A stretch of 64,000 nt of DNA from Enterococcus saccharolyticus subsp. saccharolyticus (GCF_029023825.1 NZ_CP118957.1:1507794-1571793); one strand, 5' to 3'; shown: positions 52,459 through 61,973, counted from the first letter of the stretch. Notes: a model not told the origin generated them from the letters alone. Translations and numbers: made by a program.

Positions 52459-53403
52459 ATGACACATTATCATTGGGGCATTATCGGTTTAGGAGACATC
52501 GCACATCAATTTGCTGCAGATTTTAAGAGTGAAAAAAGTGAAATTTATGGTGTCGCAGCAAGACGTTTACCAAAAGTTCAAGCATTCGCAGAAGAATTTT
52601 CGATTCCTACTGTTTATGAAACAGTGGAAGACTTATTAGCAGATGATGTCATTGACTTTGTGTACATCGCAGTACCAAACAATGTGCATCATCAATATAT
52701 TATGGCAGCGTTACAAGCTGGCAAACACGTATTATGTGAAAAAGCAATTACCATGAATAGTGCAGAATTAACAGAAGAAATCGCTTTGGCAAAAGAAAAA
52801 AATCTGGTGCTACAAGAAGCGATGACGATCTTCAATATGCCATTATACCTTGAATTGAAGAAGATTGCAGATAGTGGCACATTAGGTAAACTAAAACTAA
52901 TTCAAGCACCTTTTGGAAGTTACAAAGAACCTGATCCAACAAATCGTTTCTTCAATCCAGAATTAGCTGGCGGAGCATTATTAGATATTGGGACGTATGC
53001 TGTTTCTTTCGCACGTTTCTTCTTATCTGCTACACCAGATGTTTTATTCAGTAACGTTTTACCATTTGAAACGGGTGTTGATGAACAATCCATCACCGTC
53101 TTGCGCAATCAAAAAGATGAAATGGCTACAGTTAGTCTATCTTTCCAAGCGAAAATGCCGAAGCAAGGGATTGTTGCTTACGAAAATGCGTACATCACAG
53201 TCGATGAATACCCCCGTGCAGACAAAGCCGAAATCGTTTACCGTGACGGCCATAAAGAAATCATTGAAGCTGGAAATACCGCAGAAGCTTTAAATTACGA
53301 AGTCCAAACACTCATTGAAACAGTCGAAGGAGCAGAAAATCGCACCTTACCACTAACCATTGATGTGATTCGTATCTTAGATGACATGCGTCGTTTTTGG
53401 TAA
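52459..53403 (+). CDS. Gfo/Idh/MocA family NAD(P)-dependent oxidoreductase
   Basis: A 314-residue dehydrogenase. The Rossmann start WGIIGLGDIAHQFA and the HVLCEKA motif with the catalytic-site Lys are standard, and AGGALLDIGTYAVSFARFF begins the substrate domain. Substrates are usually sugars or cyclitols and cannot be told here. AAAGGAG precedes the ATG; it is monocistronic with a bidirectional terminator. Confidence 0.9.
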   Translation: MTHYHWGIIGLGDIAHQFAADFKSEKSEIYGVAARRLPKVQAFAEEFSIPTVYETVEDLLADDVIDFVYIAVPNNVHHQYIMAALQAGKHVLCEKAITMNSAELTEEIALAKEKNLVLQEAMTIFNMPLYLELKKIADSGTLGKLKLIQAPFGSYKEPDPTNRFFNPELAGGALLDIGTYAVSFARFFLSATPDVLFSNVLPFETGVDEQSITVLRNQKDEMATVSLSFQAKMPKQGIVAYENAYITVDEYPRADKAEIVYRDGHKEIIEAGNTAEALNYEVQTLIETVEGAENRTLPLTIDVIRILDDMRRFW

Positions 53404-53444
53404 AAAAATCAGAGACAGCTGTTTAAATAGCTGTCTCTGATTTT
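53402..53444. terminator. Bidirectional terminator, oxidoreductase / FUSC gene
   Basis: AAAATCAGAGACAGCT and its exact complement flank an 8-nt loop between two convergent genes. Confidence 0.92.
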
Positions 53445-54397
53445 CATTTCGTAACCGATTTTGAAAATTCTGCCTTGATTTCAATAAAACTTTTAAAAGA
53501 CTGTAGAAATTGGAACAAACGTGCGCGATTTTCAAATTCTTCTCGATTTTGTGGCAACGTTTTCGAACGATAAACTTGATAAACTAAATCAATTCGTTTC
53601 AAAATTTCAGTACCATCATTATCTTCATCAAAAGTTGCGGCTGTAAAGTTTAAAAGCAGACGTAAATCTTCCACGAGCACTTCTTCCACTTGAATCCCAT
53701 CCAATAATTGAACCATATCAGATAACATCCTGACTTGTGTTCGTCGCATCGAGAAATATTCTTCATAATAGGCATCTTCCACTTGCCATTGGTTCTCTTG
53801 ATACATTTGTGCCCGTTGTTGCCCTTCACGAATAAAAATTAATAATTTATCACAGGATTTTTTTAACGTGTCTCGCGGAGGATGATTTAACATCGCTGCC
53901 ATTCCTGATAGAATATGACGAAAACTATCCTCTATTTTTTCTTGATCTTCTTTCAATTGTTTCTCAATATTTGGCATATACAAATTAAAAGCTAATGCAA
54001 ACCCCACACCAATACTCATCAAGAGTAATTCATTAATTAAAAGTGGGACAGAATAGGAACGCTCCATCATATAATGTGTCACAAGGACTGAATTAACGAC
54101 AATGCCATCTGTAAGATTAAATGTGGCAGAAATAGGAATAAAAAATAATAAATAAATACCAAAAGCAATTGCGTTATAACCAATGACTTGAAAACACACA
54201 AAAGAAATCGCCGTTGCAATAGCCAAAGAAGCGAGACGTCCTAGACCTGTATACAGCGAAGCTTTTTTCGTATTCCCCACACTCAAAATAGCAATAATCC
54301 CCGCTGCTGGTGCATAAAGTAAATTTAGTGCATTGGCTAAAAGCATCGATAAAATAGATGCGACTGCCGTTTTAATTGTCCGCAAACCAATTCTCAT
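53444..54397 (-). CDS. FUSC / aromatic acid exporter family protein (ArAE_1 type)
   Basis: A 317-residue protein with about six membrane segments in the first 150 residues (IGLRTIKTAVASILSMLLA at the start) and a cytoplasmic helical C-terminal domain (about 150-317). This matches the aromatic acid exporter family common in Firmicutes. The transported substrate is unknown. It is divergent from a second, shorter FUSC gene 88 bp away. Confidence 0.82.
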   Translation of the reverse strand: MRIGLRTIKTAVASILSMLLANALNLLYAPAAGIIAILSVGNTKKASLYTGLGRLASLAIATAISFVCFQVIGYNAIAFGIYLLFFIPISATFNLTDGIVVNSVLVTHYMMERSYSVPLLINELLLMSIGVGFALAFNLYMPNIEKQLKEDQEKIEDSFRHILSGMAAMLNHPPRDTLKKSCDKLLIFIREGQQRAQMYQENQWQVEDAYYEEYFSMRRTQVRMLSDMVQLLDGIQVEEVLVEDLRLLLNFTAATFDEDNDGTEILKRIDLVYQVYRSKTLPQNREEFENRARLFQFLQSFKSFIEIKAEFSKSVTK

Positions 54398-54485
54398 ATA
54401 AGTTCCTCCCTATATGAAAATTATACTAAACCTTTTGTGTTTTCACTAGAGATTCGTTATTATTAAATCAAAGGAGGCTACTATC

Positions 54486-55076
54486 GTGCATATTGGCCGT
54501 TTTAGACTAGGCATGAGAACGTTCAAATCGGCATTGTCGGTGTTAATTTGTATTTTAATCTTTGAATTTTTCAACCGTGGAGAACCTTGGATTGCAGCAT
54601 TAGCGGCTGTCTTTTCTTTACGTCAAGATTTAACCACTACGTTTAGTTTCGGTAAATCTAGAATTCTTGGCAATACTATTGGTGGCATTGGTGGTATTTT
54701 GTATTTATTACTCCAACAACGTTTCCATGAAAGTTTTCTCGTAGAAATCATTGCTTTACCCGCACTAGTGGCATTGGTCATTATCTTATCAGATGGAATT
54801 AATAATAATGCAGGGATTATTTCGGCCATTGCAACTATTTTATTAATTACTTTAAGTGTTGACCCTGGTGACTCTGTTGGCGTAGCCGTCGACCGTATTT
54901 TCGATACATTTATCGGAACCGCTGTTGCGATTGGTATCAATTTCATTTTACGTCCACCTGAACCAGAAGTCGAAGAAGAACTCAAAGAAGACCTTGCTGT
55001 ATTAAAAACTAAAGAAGCCGAACTTCAACAACAATTACAAGAAATCCAAACAAAAATTAAAAACCATGAAAAATAA
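54486..55076 (+). CDS. FUSC family membrane protein, short form
   Basis: A 196-residue protein with the same opening theme as the divergent neighbour (FRLGMRTFKSALSVLICILIF), about five to six membrane segments and a C-terminal coiled coil (about 155-196: EVEEELKEDLAVLKTKEAELQQ... in part). The start is GUG at 54486 with AAAGGAGG 8 nt upstream. It lacks the large cytoplasmic domain of its neighbour; the two may act together. Confidence 0.8.
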   Translation: MHIGRFRLGMRTFKSALSVLICILIFEFFNRGEPWIAALAAVFSLRQDLTTTFSFGKSRILGNTIGGIGGILYLLLQQRFHESFLVEIIALPALVALVIILSDGINNNAGIISAIATILLITLSVDPGDSVGVAVDRIFDTFIGTAVAIGINFILRPPEPEVEEELKEDLAVLKTKEAELQQQLQEIQTKIKNHEK

Positions 55077-55101
55077 GAGACTGAAATTTCAGTCTCTTAT
55101 T
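55072..55101. terminator. Hairpin between convergent FUSC and ABC genes
   Basis: AATAAGAGACTGAAA is followed immediately by its exact complement, a 30-bp perfect palindrome spanning both stop codons. T-runs are weak. Confidence 0.7.
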
Positions 55102-58100
55102 CGTTTGATTTTAGAGCTTCAATCATATCTACTTTTTTCAATTTCAAATACATCACAATCCCCACTACTAACGTGAAGAAAATGGTAATACAGCTTGCGT
55201 ACACATAACTAACGGGATGAATGGTTGGTGAAAACATCAGCATGTCCATTTCGACAGTTTGTAACACATAGCTATGCAATAAAATCCCCATCGCTAAACC
55301 AACCAACACACCAAAGAATGTTAGAAAAATATTTTCTCGATAAATGTACATCGTCACTTCTTTATCATAAAAGCCTAATACTTTAATCGTAGATAATTCG
55401 CGAATCCGTTCGGAAATATTAATATTGTTTAAGTTGTACAACACGATAAATGCTAACAATCCTGCTGAAATAATCAAGACCCAAACGACGATGGTCAAAG
55501 TCCCAGTTGTTTCATCTAAAGCAGTCGACGAATCCGACAAGAAACTCACATTAATGATTTCATCTTGGGCCATCAATTTTTCGGCAATTTGCTTTTCTTG
55601 TGCTTTGGTTCGATCACCTTTGAACACGACTAAATCCGTATTATAGATAGGTTCTTTATCAAAAACCTTTTTAAAAGTTTGCGGTGTTAAATAGGCAAAA
55701 TGCCCAACATAGTTTTCAACAATCGCTGAAATTTTCACATCAAAGGTTTGATTATCCGCATTTTTCAATGTCAATGTTTCACCTACAGATAAATGGAATA
55801 ATCCAGCTAGTTTTTCATTAATAATCGCTCCTTCATCGGTTAAATAAGAGACCTCTTTCGTTTGACGGTCATTAAATAAAACAAAATCAGGTAATTCCGT
55901 GACATTTTCGGGTACATATACGGTAACATCCTGACTAGCTGTTCCTTTTTGTTCTGTCGTGAATGTCTCAGAACCAATGGCTAAATGCGTTTGATAATCG
56001 TCAAATTTCGCTAATTCATCCAGATATGTCTGATAGGCTGCTTTTGTTGGTTGTTCTTTAAAAGATACAATTCCTTGATAATGCCAAATTTTTGAAAATT
56101 GAATAGGCACGACATCACTAATTGAATCACGTAACCCAAAACCTGTGAGAATCATCGCTGTGCATCCTGCAATCCCAAAAATTGTCATGAACATCCGCGA
56201 TTTATAACGAAAGAGATTACGCATGGTGACTTTTTGAATAAAACTCATACGTTTCCATAACGGTGTGAAATATTCTAATAAGATACGTTTGCCTGCTTTA
56301 GGCGCTTTAGGACGCAATAATGCAGCTGGCGAACTGAATAAATCAACCCGTAAAGCAACCAGTGAAATCCCGACAGTACAAACCAACGCTACGACTATCC
56401 CAATACTACTATAGCCTACATACCAAGGTGTCACAAATTCTTTAATATTATATAACTGTCCATATGCGCTAATAATAATCGTTGGAAAAAGATAAAAACC
56501 GACTGCTAAACCTAATAGACTTCCCAATAGACCTGCTGATAAAGAATAAAGTAAAAATTTTTGAGAAATTTCGCCATTTTTATAACCTAAGGCTTTTAAT
56601 GTACCAATTTCCACTCGTTTTTCTTCAATCATTCGACCCATCGTTGTCAAACTCACTAAAGCTGCAATTAAAAAGAAGATGGTTGGAAACACCGTCGCAA
56701 TCGATGAAATACGATTGGCATTTTGTTCATATTCTGCGTAACCTGGATTACTCTCACGGTCAACAACCGTAAAAGCAGCTGGTTTCAATTCATCAATTCG
56801 TTTTTGTTCTTTTGCTAGTTTTGCTATCGCTTCTCTTAATTTTGGTAACTCTGTTTCTTTTTGTTTCGTAAATTCTGCTAACCCATCTTCATATTGTTGC
56901 TTTCCTGTTTGCCATTCTTTTTCAGCTGCTTGTAGTTGATTGGCACCACGTTCTTCCTCGATTGCAAGTGTCTGTTTGCCTTCTGCTAACTGTCGTTTTC
57001 CCTCATCTAATTGTTGTTTTGCTTGCTCAATTTGTTGTTTTCCGTCATCTAGTTGACGCTGCCCTGCTTGGATTTGTGCTTGACCTTGAGTAATGTCATT
57101 CATTCCTGTACTCATTTGCGCAAGGTTATCTTCAATGGTCGCAATTTGGGCGTCAATCATGCCACCAATCCCCTGAATGTCTTGGACAAGTGTTATGAGC
57201 GTTTCCGGAGACAGTTCATCAAGAATTTGTTGAATGGTGCTTTTCCAGTCATTTTCTGCTGGTAATTGCGTTAACAACAACTGTAAATTCATTTTAATAT
57301 CATTTAATACTTGGACCAATTCTTCTTCTGGTACCGTATTCACTTGAGCAGTTAACGTTTCAATTTCTCGAAAGGTTTGCTGCGCTGTTTGTAACTGATA
57401 CAAGGTAGCTTCTAATTGTTGACGTTGGGTCTCTAATTGTGAAAGTTGTGTTTCATACGCATCCAAAGAGCCGGCTTGACGATCAACTTCACGTTGCGCA
57501 TCTGTTAACGTTCTTTCATTTGTGGCTACTTCTCGTTCACCTTCTGCAATTTGTTGTTCACGTAATTGGATTTCAGCTTTGGCAGCGGCTATCTTATCAT
57601 TATATGTTTGTCTTGCTACTGCTAGTTCACGCTGTCCTTGGTCTAATTTTTCTTTCGCCTGTTTTAATTCTTTTTCGGCTTTTGCTAATTGTTCTTCGCC
57701 CTCTTGAATCTTTTTACGATTTTTTGCTAACTCCCGATTGGCAGTTTCTTTAATTTCGGACAAACGTGCTTCTTTTCGAGGCTCCAACCACTGATCTAAT
57801 CGGTCTTGATTCTTGTCCATTTGTGCCTCATACGTTTCAGAATAAGCCGTTGTTGAACGTACATTTTTAAATGAAACTAACATACGTGCATAGGCATCCA
57901 TTTGAAATATTGCTTCTGGCAGTAAAGCAAAATAATCAATCGCACCATTGCCCACATTCGTATTCCCACGCTTGGCGTTATCTATAAATTCTGGTGATGT
58001 AACAAATCCGACTACTTTAAATTCATATTTTTTTAAATTTTTTTCAGAATCATCACTTTCTTGAATCTTAAAAATATCGCCAATTTTATAATGTTCTTTC

Positions 58101-58501
58101 GCACGGATATCTAAAACAATTTCATCATTTTTTGGTAGTTTACCTGAATCTACTATCGGTTGATTTAACGTATCTGTCAAACTATAAAAACGGACCACTT
58201 CATTTTTATCAGCTAATTGAATATCAGTTACATACTGCGGTGCGATAGTCTCCAAATTTTTTTGATTTTCTAGATAGGTCTGGTCTTCTTTAGAAAATCC
58301 GAGACTGGAATAAATTGCAACATCTGATAACTGTTGCTTCTTATAATAATCATCTGCCGATTGGATCATATCTGGTCCAGTCGCACCAATACCTACAAAA
58401 AAAGCGACACCTAAAAAAATAATTCCTAAAATGGAAAAAAAGCGTGCCGGCGATTGTTTGATTTCTCGAATGCTACTTTTAAGGAGAGCTGTCTTTTTCA
58501 T
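55097..58501 (-). CDS. ABC transporter permease, FtsX-like, with long extracellular coiled coil
   Basis: A 1134-residue permease. An N-terminal helix (about 20-45) is followed by a large extracellular region, including a coiled coil of about 300 residues rich in Gln, Glu and Lys (roughly 240-590). Three FtsX-type helices follow (near TMGRMIEEKRVEIGTLKALGYKNGE), then a second extracellular domain and three more helices (IRELSTIKVLGFYDKEV). This is the architecture of large mechanotransmission-type or lipid/peptide-related ABC systems rather than an importer. The ATG at 58501 has AAGGAGG 6 nt upstream. It is paired with the ATPase gene 11 nt upstream. Confidence 0.87.
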   Translation of the reverse strand: MKKTALLKSSIREIKQSPARFFSILGIIFLGVAFFVGIGATGPDMIQSADDYYKKQQLSDVAIYSSLGFSKEDQTYLENQKNLETIAPQYVTDIQLADKNEVVRFYSLTDTLNQPIVDSGKLPKNDEIVLDIRAKEHYKIGDIFKIQESDDSEKNLKKYEFKVVGFVTSPEFIDNAKRGNTNVGNGAIDYFALLPEAIFQMDAYARMLVSFKNVRSTTAYSETYEAQMDKNQDRLDQWLEPRKEARLSEIKETANRELAKNRKKIQEGEEQLAKAEKELKQAKEKLDQGQRELAVARQTYNDKIAAAKAEIQLREQQIAEGEREVATNERTLTDAQREVDRQAGSLDAYETQLSQLETQRQQLEATLYQLQTAQQTFREIETLTAQVNTVPEEELVQVLNDIKMNLQLLLTQLPAENDWKSTIQQILDELSPETLITLVQDIQGIGGMIDAQIATIEDNLAQMSTGMNDITQGQAQIQAGQRQLDDGKQQIEQAKQQLDEGKRQLAEGKQTLAIEEERGANQLQAAEKEWQTGKQQYEDGLAEFTKQKETELPKLREAIAKLAKEQKRIDELKPAAFTVVDRESNPGYAEYEQNANRISSIATVFPTIFFLIAALVSLTTMGRMIEEKRVEIGTLKALGYKNGEISQKFLLYSLSAGLLGSLLGLAVGFYLFPTIIISAYGQLYNIKEFVTPWYVGYSSIGIVVALVCTVGISLVALRVDLFSSPAALLRPKAPKAGKRILLEYFTPLWKRMSFIQKVTMRNLFRYKSRMFMTIFGIAGCTAMILTGFGLRDSISDVVPIQFSKIWHYQGIVSFKEQPTKAAYQTYLDELAKFDDYQTHLAIGSETFTTEQKGTASQDVTVYVPENVTELPDFVLFNDRQTKEVSYLTDEGAIINEKLAGLFHLSVGETLTLKNADNQTFDVKISAIVENYVGHFAYLTPQTFKKVFDKEPIYNTDLVVFKGDRTKAQEKQIAEKLMAQDEIINVSFLSDSSTALDETTGTLTIVVWVLIISAGLLAFIVLYNLNNINISERIRELSTIKVLGFYDKEVTMYIYRENIFLTFFGVLVGLAMGILLHSYVLQTVEMDMLMFSPTIHPVSYVYASCITIFFTLVVGIVMYLKLKKVDMIEALKSNE

Positions 58502-58512
58502 TTGTGTCCTCC

Positions 58513-59214
58513 TTACCATTCAATTTGAGCAATTGGTATTGGTGTTTCATTATGCTCAATACTACGAACTTTTGCATCATTGATTCGAATCACTCGATCT
58601 GCCATCGGCGCAATTTGCGAATTATGCGTAATGATAATAACTGTAGTCCCAGTGTTTCGTGCAGTATCTTCTAAAATTTGTAAGATTTGTTTTCCTGTCT
58701 CGTAATCCAACGCCCCCGTTGGTTCATCACATAACAAAAGTTTTGGTCGCTTTGCTAATGCACGTGCAATCGTGACACGTTGCTGTTCACCTCCAGATAA
58801 TTGAGAAGGAAAATTATTCATCCGATGCCCTAACCCTACCTGTGTTAAAATCTCTTCTGCATTCAACGCATCTTCTACAATCTGAGCCGCCAACTCTACA
58901 TTTTCTTTTGCAGTTAAATTAGGAACTAAATTGTAAAATTGAAACACAAACCCGACATCATCTCGACGATAAGCGGTTAGTTGTTTGGCATTGTAATTTG
59001 CAATATCAACACCATCAATAATAATTTGACCACTATCACAACTATCCATACCACCCAATATATTTAAAACTGTCGATTTTCCCGCACCACTTGGTCCTAA
59101 AATCACAGCTACTTCCCCTTTTTCAACACCAAACGTGACACCATCATTAGCCATAATCATCGTATCACCCATTTGGTATTTTTTCACTTCATCGATCACA
59201 TCAATGTAACTCAT
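58513..59214 (-). CDS. ABC transporter ATP-binding protein (MacB/LolD-like)
   Basis: A 233-residue ATPase with Walker [10 protein letters not shown], signature [15 protein letters not shown], Walker [13 protein letters not shown] and the switch His in IIITHN. It belongs to the type VII (MacB/FtsE) class that works with FtsX-like permeases. The start at 59214 ([13 protein letters not shown]) has AAAGGAGGAGG upstream; the long upstream frame is not coding. It forms an operon with the 1134-residue permease. Confidence 0.94.
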   Translation of the reverse strand: MSYIDVIDEVKKYQMGDTMIMANDGVTFGVEKGEVAVILGPSGAGKSTVLNILGGMDSCDSGQIIIDGVDIANYNAKQLTAYRRDDVGFVFQFYNLVPNLTAKENVELAAQIVEDALNAEEILTQVGLGHRMNNFPSQLSGGEQQRVTIARALAKRPKLLLCDEPTGALDYETGKQILQILEDTARNTGTTVIIITHNSQIAPMADRVIRINDAKVRSIEHNETPIPIAQIEW

Positions 59215-59338
59215 TTTACCTCCTCCTTTTTCTTTAGTGTAACACAAACAAATAAGAATACAGACGTTTTTCCGCAATAAAAAAACGAGACATAAGACTG
59301 TGCTCGCTTTAAAAATGATATAGAAGAGTAATGATTTT

Positions 59339-59569
59339 GTCTTTTGTTTAGTAGTGAGGAAGAGTGCGACATAAAAAAGTAGCATGTGTATGACGCATTT
59401 TATGATTTCAATCCATGCAGTCATGAAGACTGCAACAGAGTAAAATCCTTCACATCTTCATCACTAAAACATTTCAGTCCATACAGTCATGAAGACTGCA
59501 ACACCCAGTGAACACAGCAGCATTACCTGTTTTAGCAATTTCAATCCATGCAGTCATGAAGACTGCAAC
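59339..59569 (-). CRISPR. Orphan type I-C-like CRISPR array, 3 spacers
   Basis: Three 32-bp repeats are at 59405-59436, 59471-59502 and 59538-59569, with 34- and 35-bp spacers. The repeat ends (minus strand) begin GTTGCAGTC and finish GGATTGAAAT, with a GCAGTC/GACTGC stem, as in type I-C. The middle repeat has two substitutions. A fourth, degenerate repeat at 59339-59370 matches 15 of 20 bases in one half and is separated by another 34-bp spacer, as expected of the leader-distal end. No cas genes are present in the window. Confidence 0.9.
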
Positions 59570-59694
59570 ACGGCGATTTATTTTTGTACAAAATCGAATA
59601 TAATCACATTTATTTCCTCATCGTTTTATCATTTAACATCATTTTTATGATGCGAATCTCCTAGGGATTTTCTGGGAGCATGGGATTCGCACCA
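59570..59694 (-). promoter_or_regulatory. CRISPR leader with hairpin
   Basis: An AT-rich stretch next to the first repeat ends in a hairpin with a 10-bp stem, TGCGAATCTC (59651-59660) and GGGATTCGCA (59682-59691). From memory it resembles the GGTGCGAA...TTCGCACC hairpin between cas2 and the array in type I-C loci; this recollection should be checked. It supports transcription from right to left. The 575-bp gap 59215-59789 contains nothing else besides the nagA terminator. Confidence 0.6.
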
Positions 59695-59748
59695 AGGAAT
59701 AAAACACTTTATCTTACTTAATTATACCATCTTTTATTATTATTCGAA

Positions 59749-59782
59749 ATAAAAAAACGAAGTGAATATTCTTCACTCCGTT
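59749..59782 (-). terminator. Terminator of nagA
   Basis: AACGGAGTGAA / TTCACTTCGTT form a stem, followed by TTTTTTT on the minus strand. Confidence 0.87.
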
Positions 59783-59789
59783 CCAATTT

Positions 59790-60944
59790 TTATTTAGATG
59801 CATTAAAACGTTCTACACCATCTAAGTAAGTTGCAACTAAAGTCATATCAGGATTTAAAACAATGAAATCGGCATCGCGACCATTTTTTATCATCCCACA
59901 AACATCATCAATTTTACAACTAACTGCTGGAATTAAACTTGCCATCATAATTGCTTGTTCTGGAGTTGCTAATTCCCAATCAACAACATTTTTAATAGCT
60001 TCTTTTAATTTTAAAATACTTCCTGCTAAATTACCTTCTTGTAAGCGAGCTGTACCATTTTCAACAACAACTGGAAACTCACCTAATACATAATTACCAT
60101 CAGGCATACCACCTGCCATCATACAATCTGTAATCAACGCAACATGATCGTGACCTGCTTTTTCCATCAATACACCGGCAGCTGCGGGATGAACATGATG
60201 ACCATCACAAATCAGTTCAGAAAAGACATCTTGCAAGCTTAGTAGCGCACCAACCATCCCAGGTTCACGATGATTTAAACCACGCATTCCATTAAAAGCA
60301 TGTACAAAAACACTTGCTCCAGCTTCCACAGCTTTAGCCGCATCTTCTAATGTACCATTACTATGCCCTAAAGAAACCACAACACCTTCATCAGTTACTT
60401 GCTGAACAAATTCTTGAACTCCTTGACGTTCTGGTGCCAAAGCAATTTTTTTGATAATTCCGCCAGAAGCTTCTTGCCATTCATGGAAAGTATCGATATC
60501 TGGATTTCCGAAATAAGAAGGATTTTGTGCTCCTTTGTATTCTTCTGTAAAGAACGGACCTTCAAAGTAAATACCTTGAATTTTTGCACCTGTTACCGCT
60601 TTATGAACGCTTCCAATCGTTTCTGCTACATCACGCAATAATTCTTTACTTGACGTTAGAGTGGTTGGTAGAAAAGAGGTGACTCCACAAGATAACAGGG
60701 CATCTGACATCACTTTAATTCCTTCAGCATCATTATCCATTACATCATGATTCATATAGCCATGAATATGTGTATCAACCAATCCTGGTGCAATCCATTT
60801 ACCAGAATGATCAATTAGATCTACTTCTTCCTCAGGTAATTCAGACGTATAATCTCCAAATTTCCCATCAACAATTTCTAAATATCCGGAACCTTTTACC
60901 ATTGATTTTAAGAAAAATTTATCTGCGCTTATAAAAGTTCTCAT
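59790..60944 (-). CDS. nagA: N-acetylglucosamine-6-phosphate deacetylase
   Basis: A 384-residue amidohydrolase removing acetate from GlcNAc-6-P, in amino-sugar and cell-wall recycling. WIAPGLVDTHIHGYMNHD is the metal-site start, YFEGPFFTEEYKGAQ, SLGHSNGTLEDA, FNGMRGLNHREPGMVG and ALITDCMMAGGMPDG are NagA signatures. It is monocistronic; no cre site is evident immediately upstream. Confidence 0.96.
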   Translation of the reverse strand: MRTFISADKFFLKSMVKGSGYLEIVDGKFGDYTSELPEEEVDLIDHSGKWIAPGLVDTHIHGYMNHDVMDNDAEGIKVMSDALLSCGVTSFLPTTLTSSKELLRDVAETIGSVHKAVTGAKIQGIYFEGPFFTEEYKGAQNPSYFGNPDIDTFHEWQEASGGIIKKIALAPERQGVQEFVQQVTDEGVVVSLGHSNGTLEDAAKAVEAGASVFVHAFNGMRGLNHREPGMVGALLSLQDVFSELICDGHHVHPAAAGVLMEKAGHDHVALITDCMMAGGMPDGNYVLGEFPVVVENGTARLQEGNLAGSILKLKEAIKNVVDWELATPEQAIMMASLIPAVSCKIDDVCGMIKNGRDADFIVLNPDMTLVATYLDGVERFNASK

Positions 60945-61021
60945 TCAACTCTCTCCTCTGTATTCTTACTATCCTAAAATTACTCCTATTTGCTTTAGAA
61001 GTCAAGAAAGGTCTACACCAT

Positions 61022-61849
61022 TTAGCGTATTTTTGATACATAAGTAGATAACGTCAAGTACTCTTTTGATTCTTCTACTAAATGCATTTTTTGACAGATC
61101 AATCCAGAAAGCGAAAAAAGCTCTTCTAAATAATAATAGCTACGCCGTTGTTGTGCCCATAAAATTCCTTGTTCCGAAACTTCTAAGGCTTGATCATATT
61201 GCTTCATTTGGAACAAAAAACTACCATAATTGTAAAATGCTTTTATCAATTCAAAATGTGTCAGTTCACCAGGTAATAGCTCAATCAGTTCATAGCTTGT
61301 TTTTAAATAAAACTCGGCTTTTTCAATATTCCCAGTATCTCCAAATACTCGACCTAAACAACTTAGTAATTGAATTTCAATAGGAGAAATATTCTTCTTT
61401 CCTTTATTATAAGTATAAGATAATCCTTTTTTTAATGACTGAATGGAGGCATCGTAGGATTGGTATAAAAAGTATTCACAACTGCCTAAATAATAATAGT
61501 AAAGCTGAAATTCTGTATCTAAATACAAATGATCAATTAAATGAGAACTTTTTAGTAATTCTTCCATTTTTTGATACTCTTGATGAATTAAATGATAATG
61601 CACTTGACTAAATAAGAATTTAATTCGTTGGATCTCGTCAGATTCTGAATGCAGAACCTGGTCCAACGTGACGTTTAAGCGTTGACAGATACTTTGTAAA
61701 ACAATCACATTGGGAACTTCTACACCATTTTCAATGCGACTTAAAACACTTTGCGCACAAATCCCTTGTGCTAACATTTTTTGAGTCATTTTCCGCTCTT
61801 TCCGTAAGCGTTTTATCGTCTCGCCAAAAGTTTCAAATTGCTTTGACAT
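61022..61849 (-). CDS. XRE-family regulator with TPR-like C-terminus (RRNPP-like)
   Basis: A 275-residue protein with an N-terminal helix-turn-helix (about 8-62: IKRLRKERKMTQKMLAQGIC...) and a C-terminal array of TPR-like helices, the layout of Rgg/PlcR-type peptide-responsive regulators. No cognate peptide gene is obvious; the plus-strand gene at 61974 is divergent but looks like DUF2187 rather than a pheromone. Two inverted repeats upstream (61864-61877 and 61895-61911) may be its operators. Target genes unknown. Confidence 0.82.
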   Translation of the reverse strand: MSKQFETFGETIKRLRKERKMTQKMLAQGICAQSVLSRIENGVEVPNVIVLQSICQRLNVTLDQVLHSESDEIQRIKFLFSQVHYHLIHQEYQKMEELLKSSHLIDHLYLDTEFQLYYYYLGSCEYFLYQSYDASIQSLKKGLSYTYNKGKKNISPIEIQLLSCLGRVFGDTGNIEKAEFYLKTSYELIELLPGELTHFELIKAFYNYGSFLFQMKQYDQALEVSEQGILWAQQRRSYYYLEELFSLSGLICQKMHLVEESKEYLTLSTYVSKIR

Positions 61850-61863
61850 ATATCCTCCAAAAT

Positions 61864-61877
61864 ATGCGAATTCGCAT
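61864..61877. promoter_or_regulatory. 14-bp palindrome at the regulator's ribosome site
   Basis: ATGCGAATTCGCAT is a perfect palindrome just upstream of the TTGGAGG ribosome site of the XRE gene, a likely operator for autoregulation. Confidence 0.5.
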
Positions 61878-61894
61878 TTTCTTTTTTATTTATT

Positions 61895-61911
61895 TTAACA
61901 CATAATGTTAA
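61895..61911. promoter_or_regulatory. Inverted repeat in the regulator/DUF2187 intergenic region
   Basis: TTAACA-CATAA-TGTTAA, a 6-bp inverted repeat overlapping an AT-rich promoter region between the divergent genes. Confidence 0.35.
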
Positions 61912-61973
61912 AAAAAGAAGATTTTACCGAAAAATGTTCGGAATTCTTTATTATTTAGACTGGAGTGACACGT

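Noticed and set aside
59215..59789. Type II CRISPR or tracrRNA
   Set aside because: Repeat length (32 bp), the ATTGAAAT end and the internal GCAGTC stem fit type I-C; no anti-repeat or cas9 is present.
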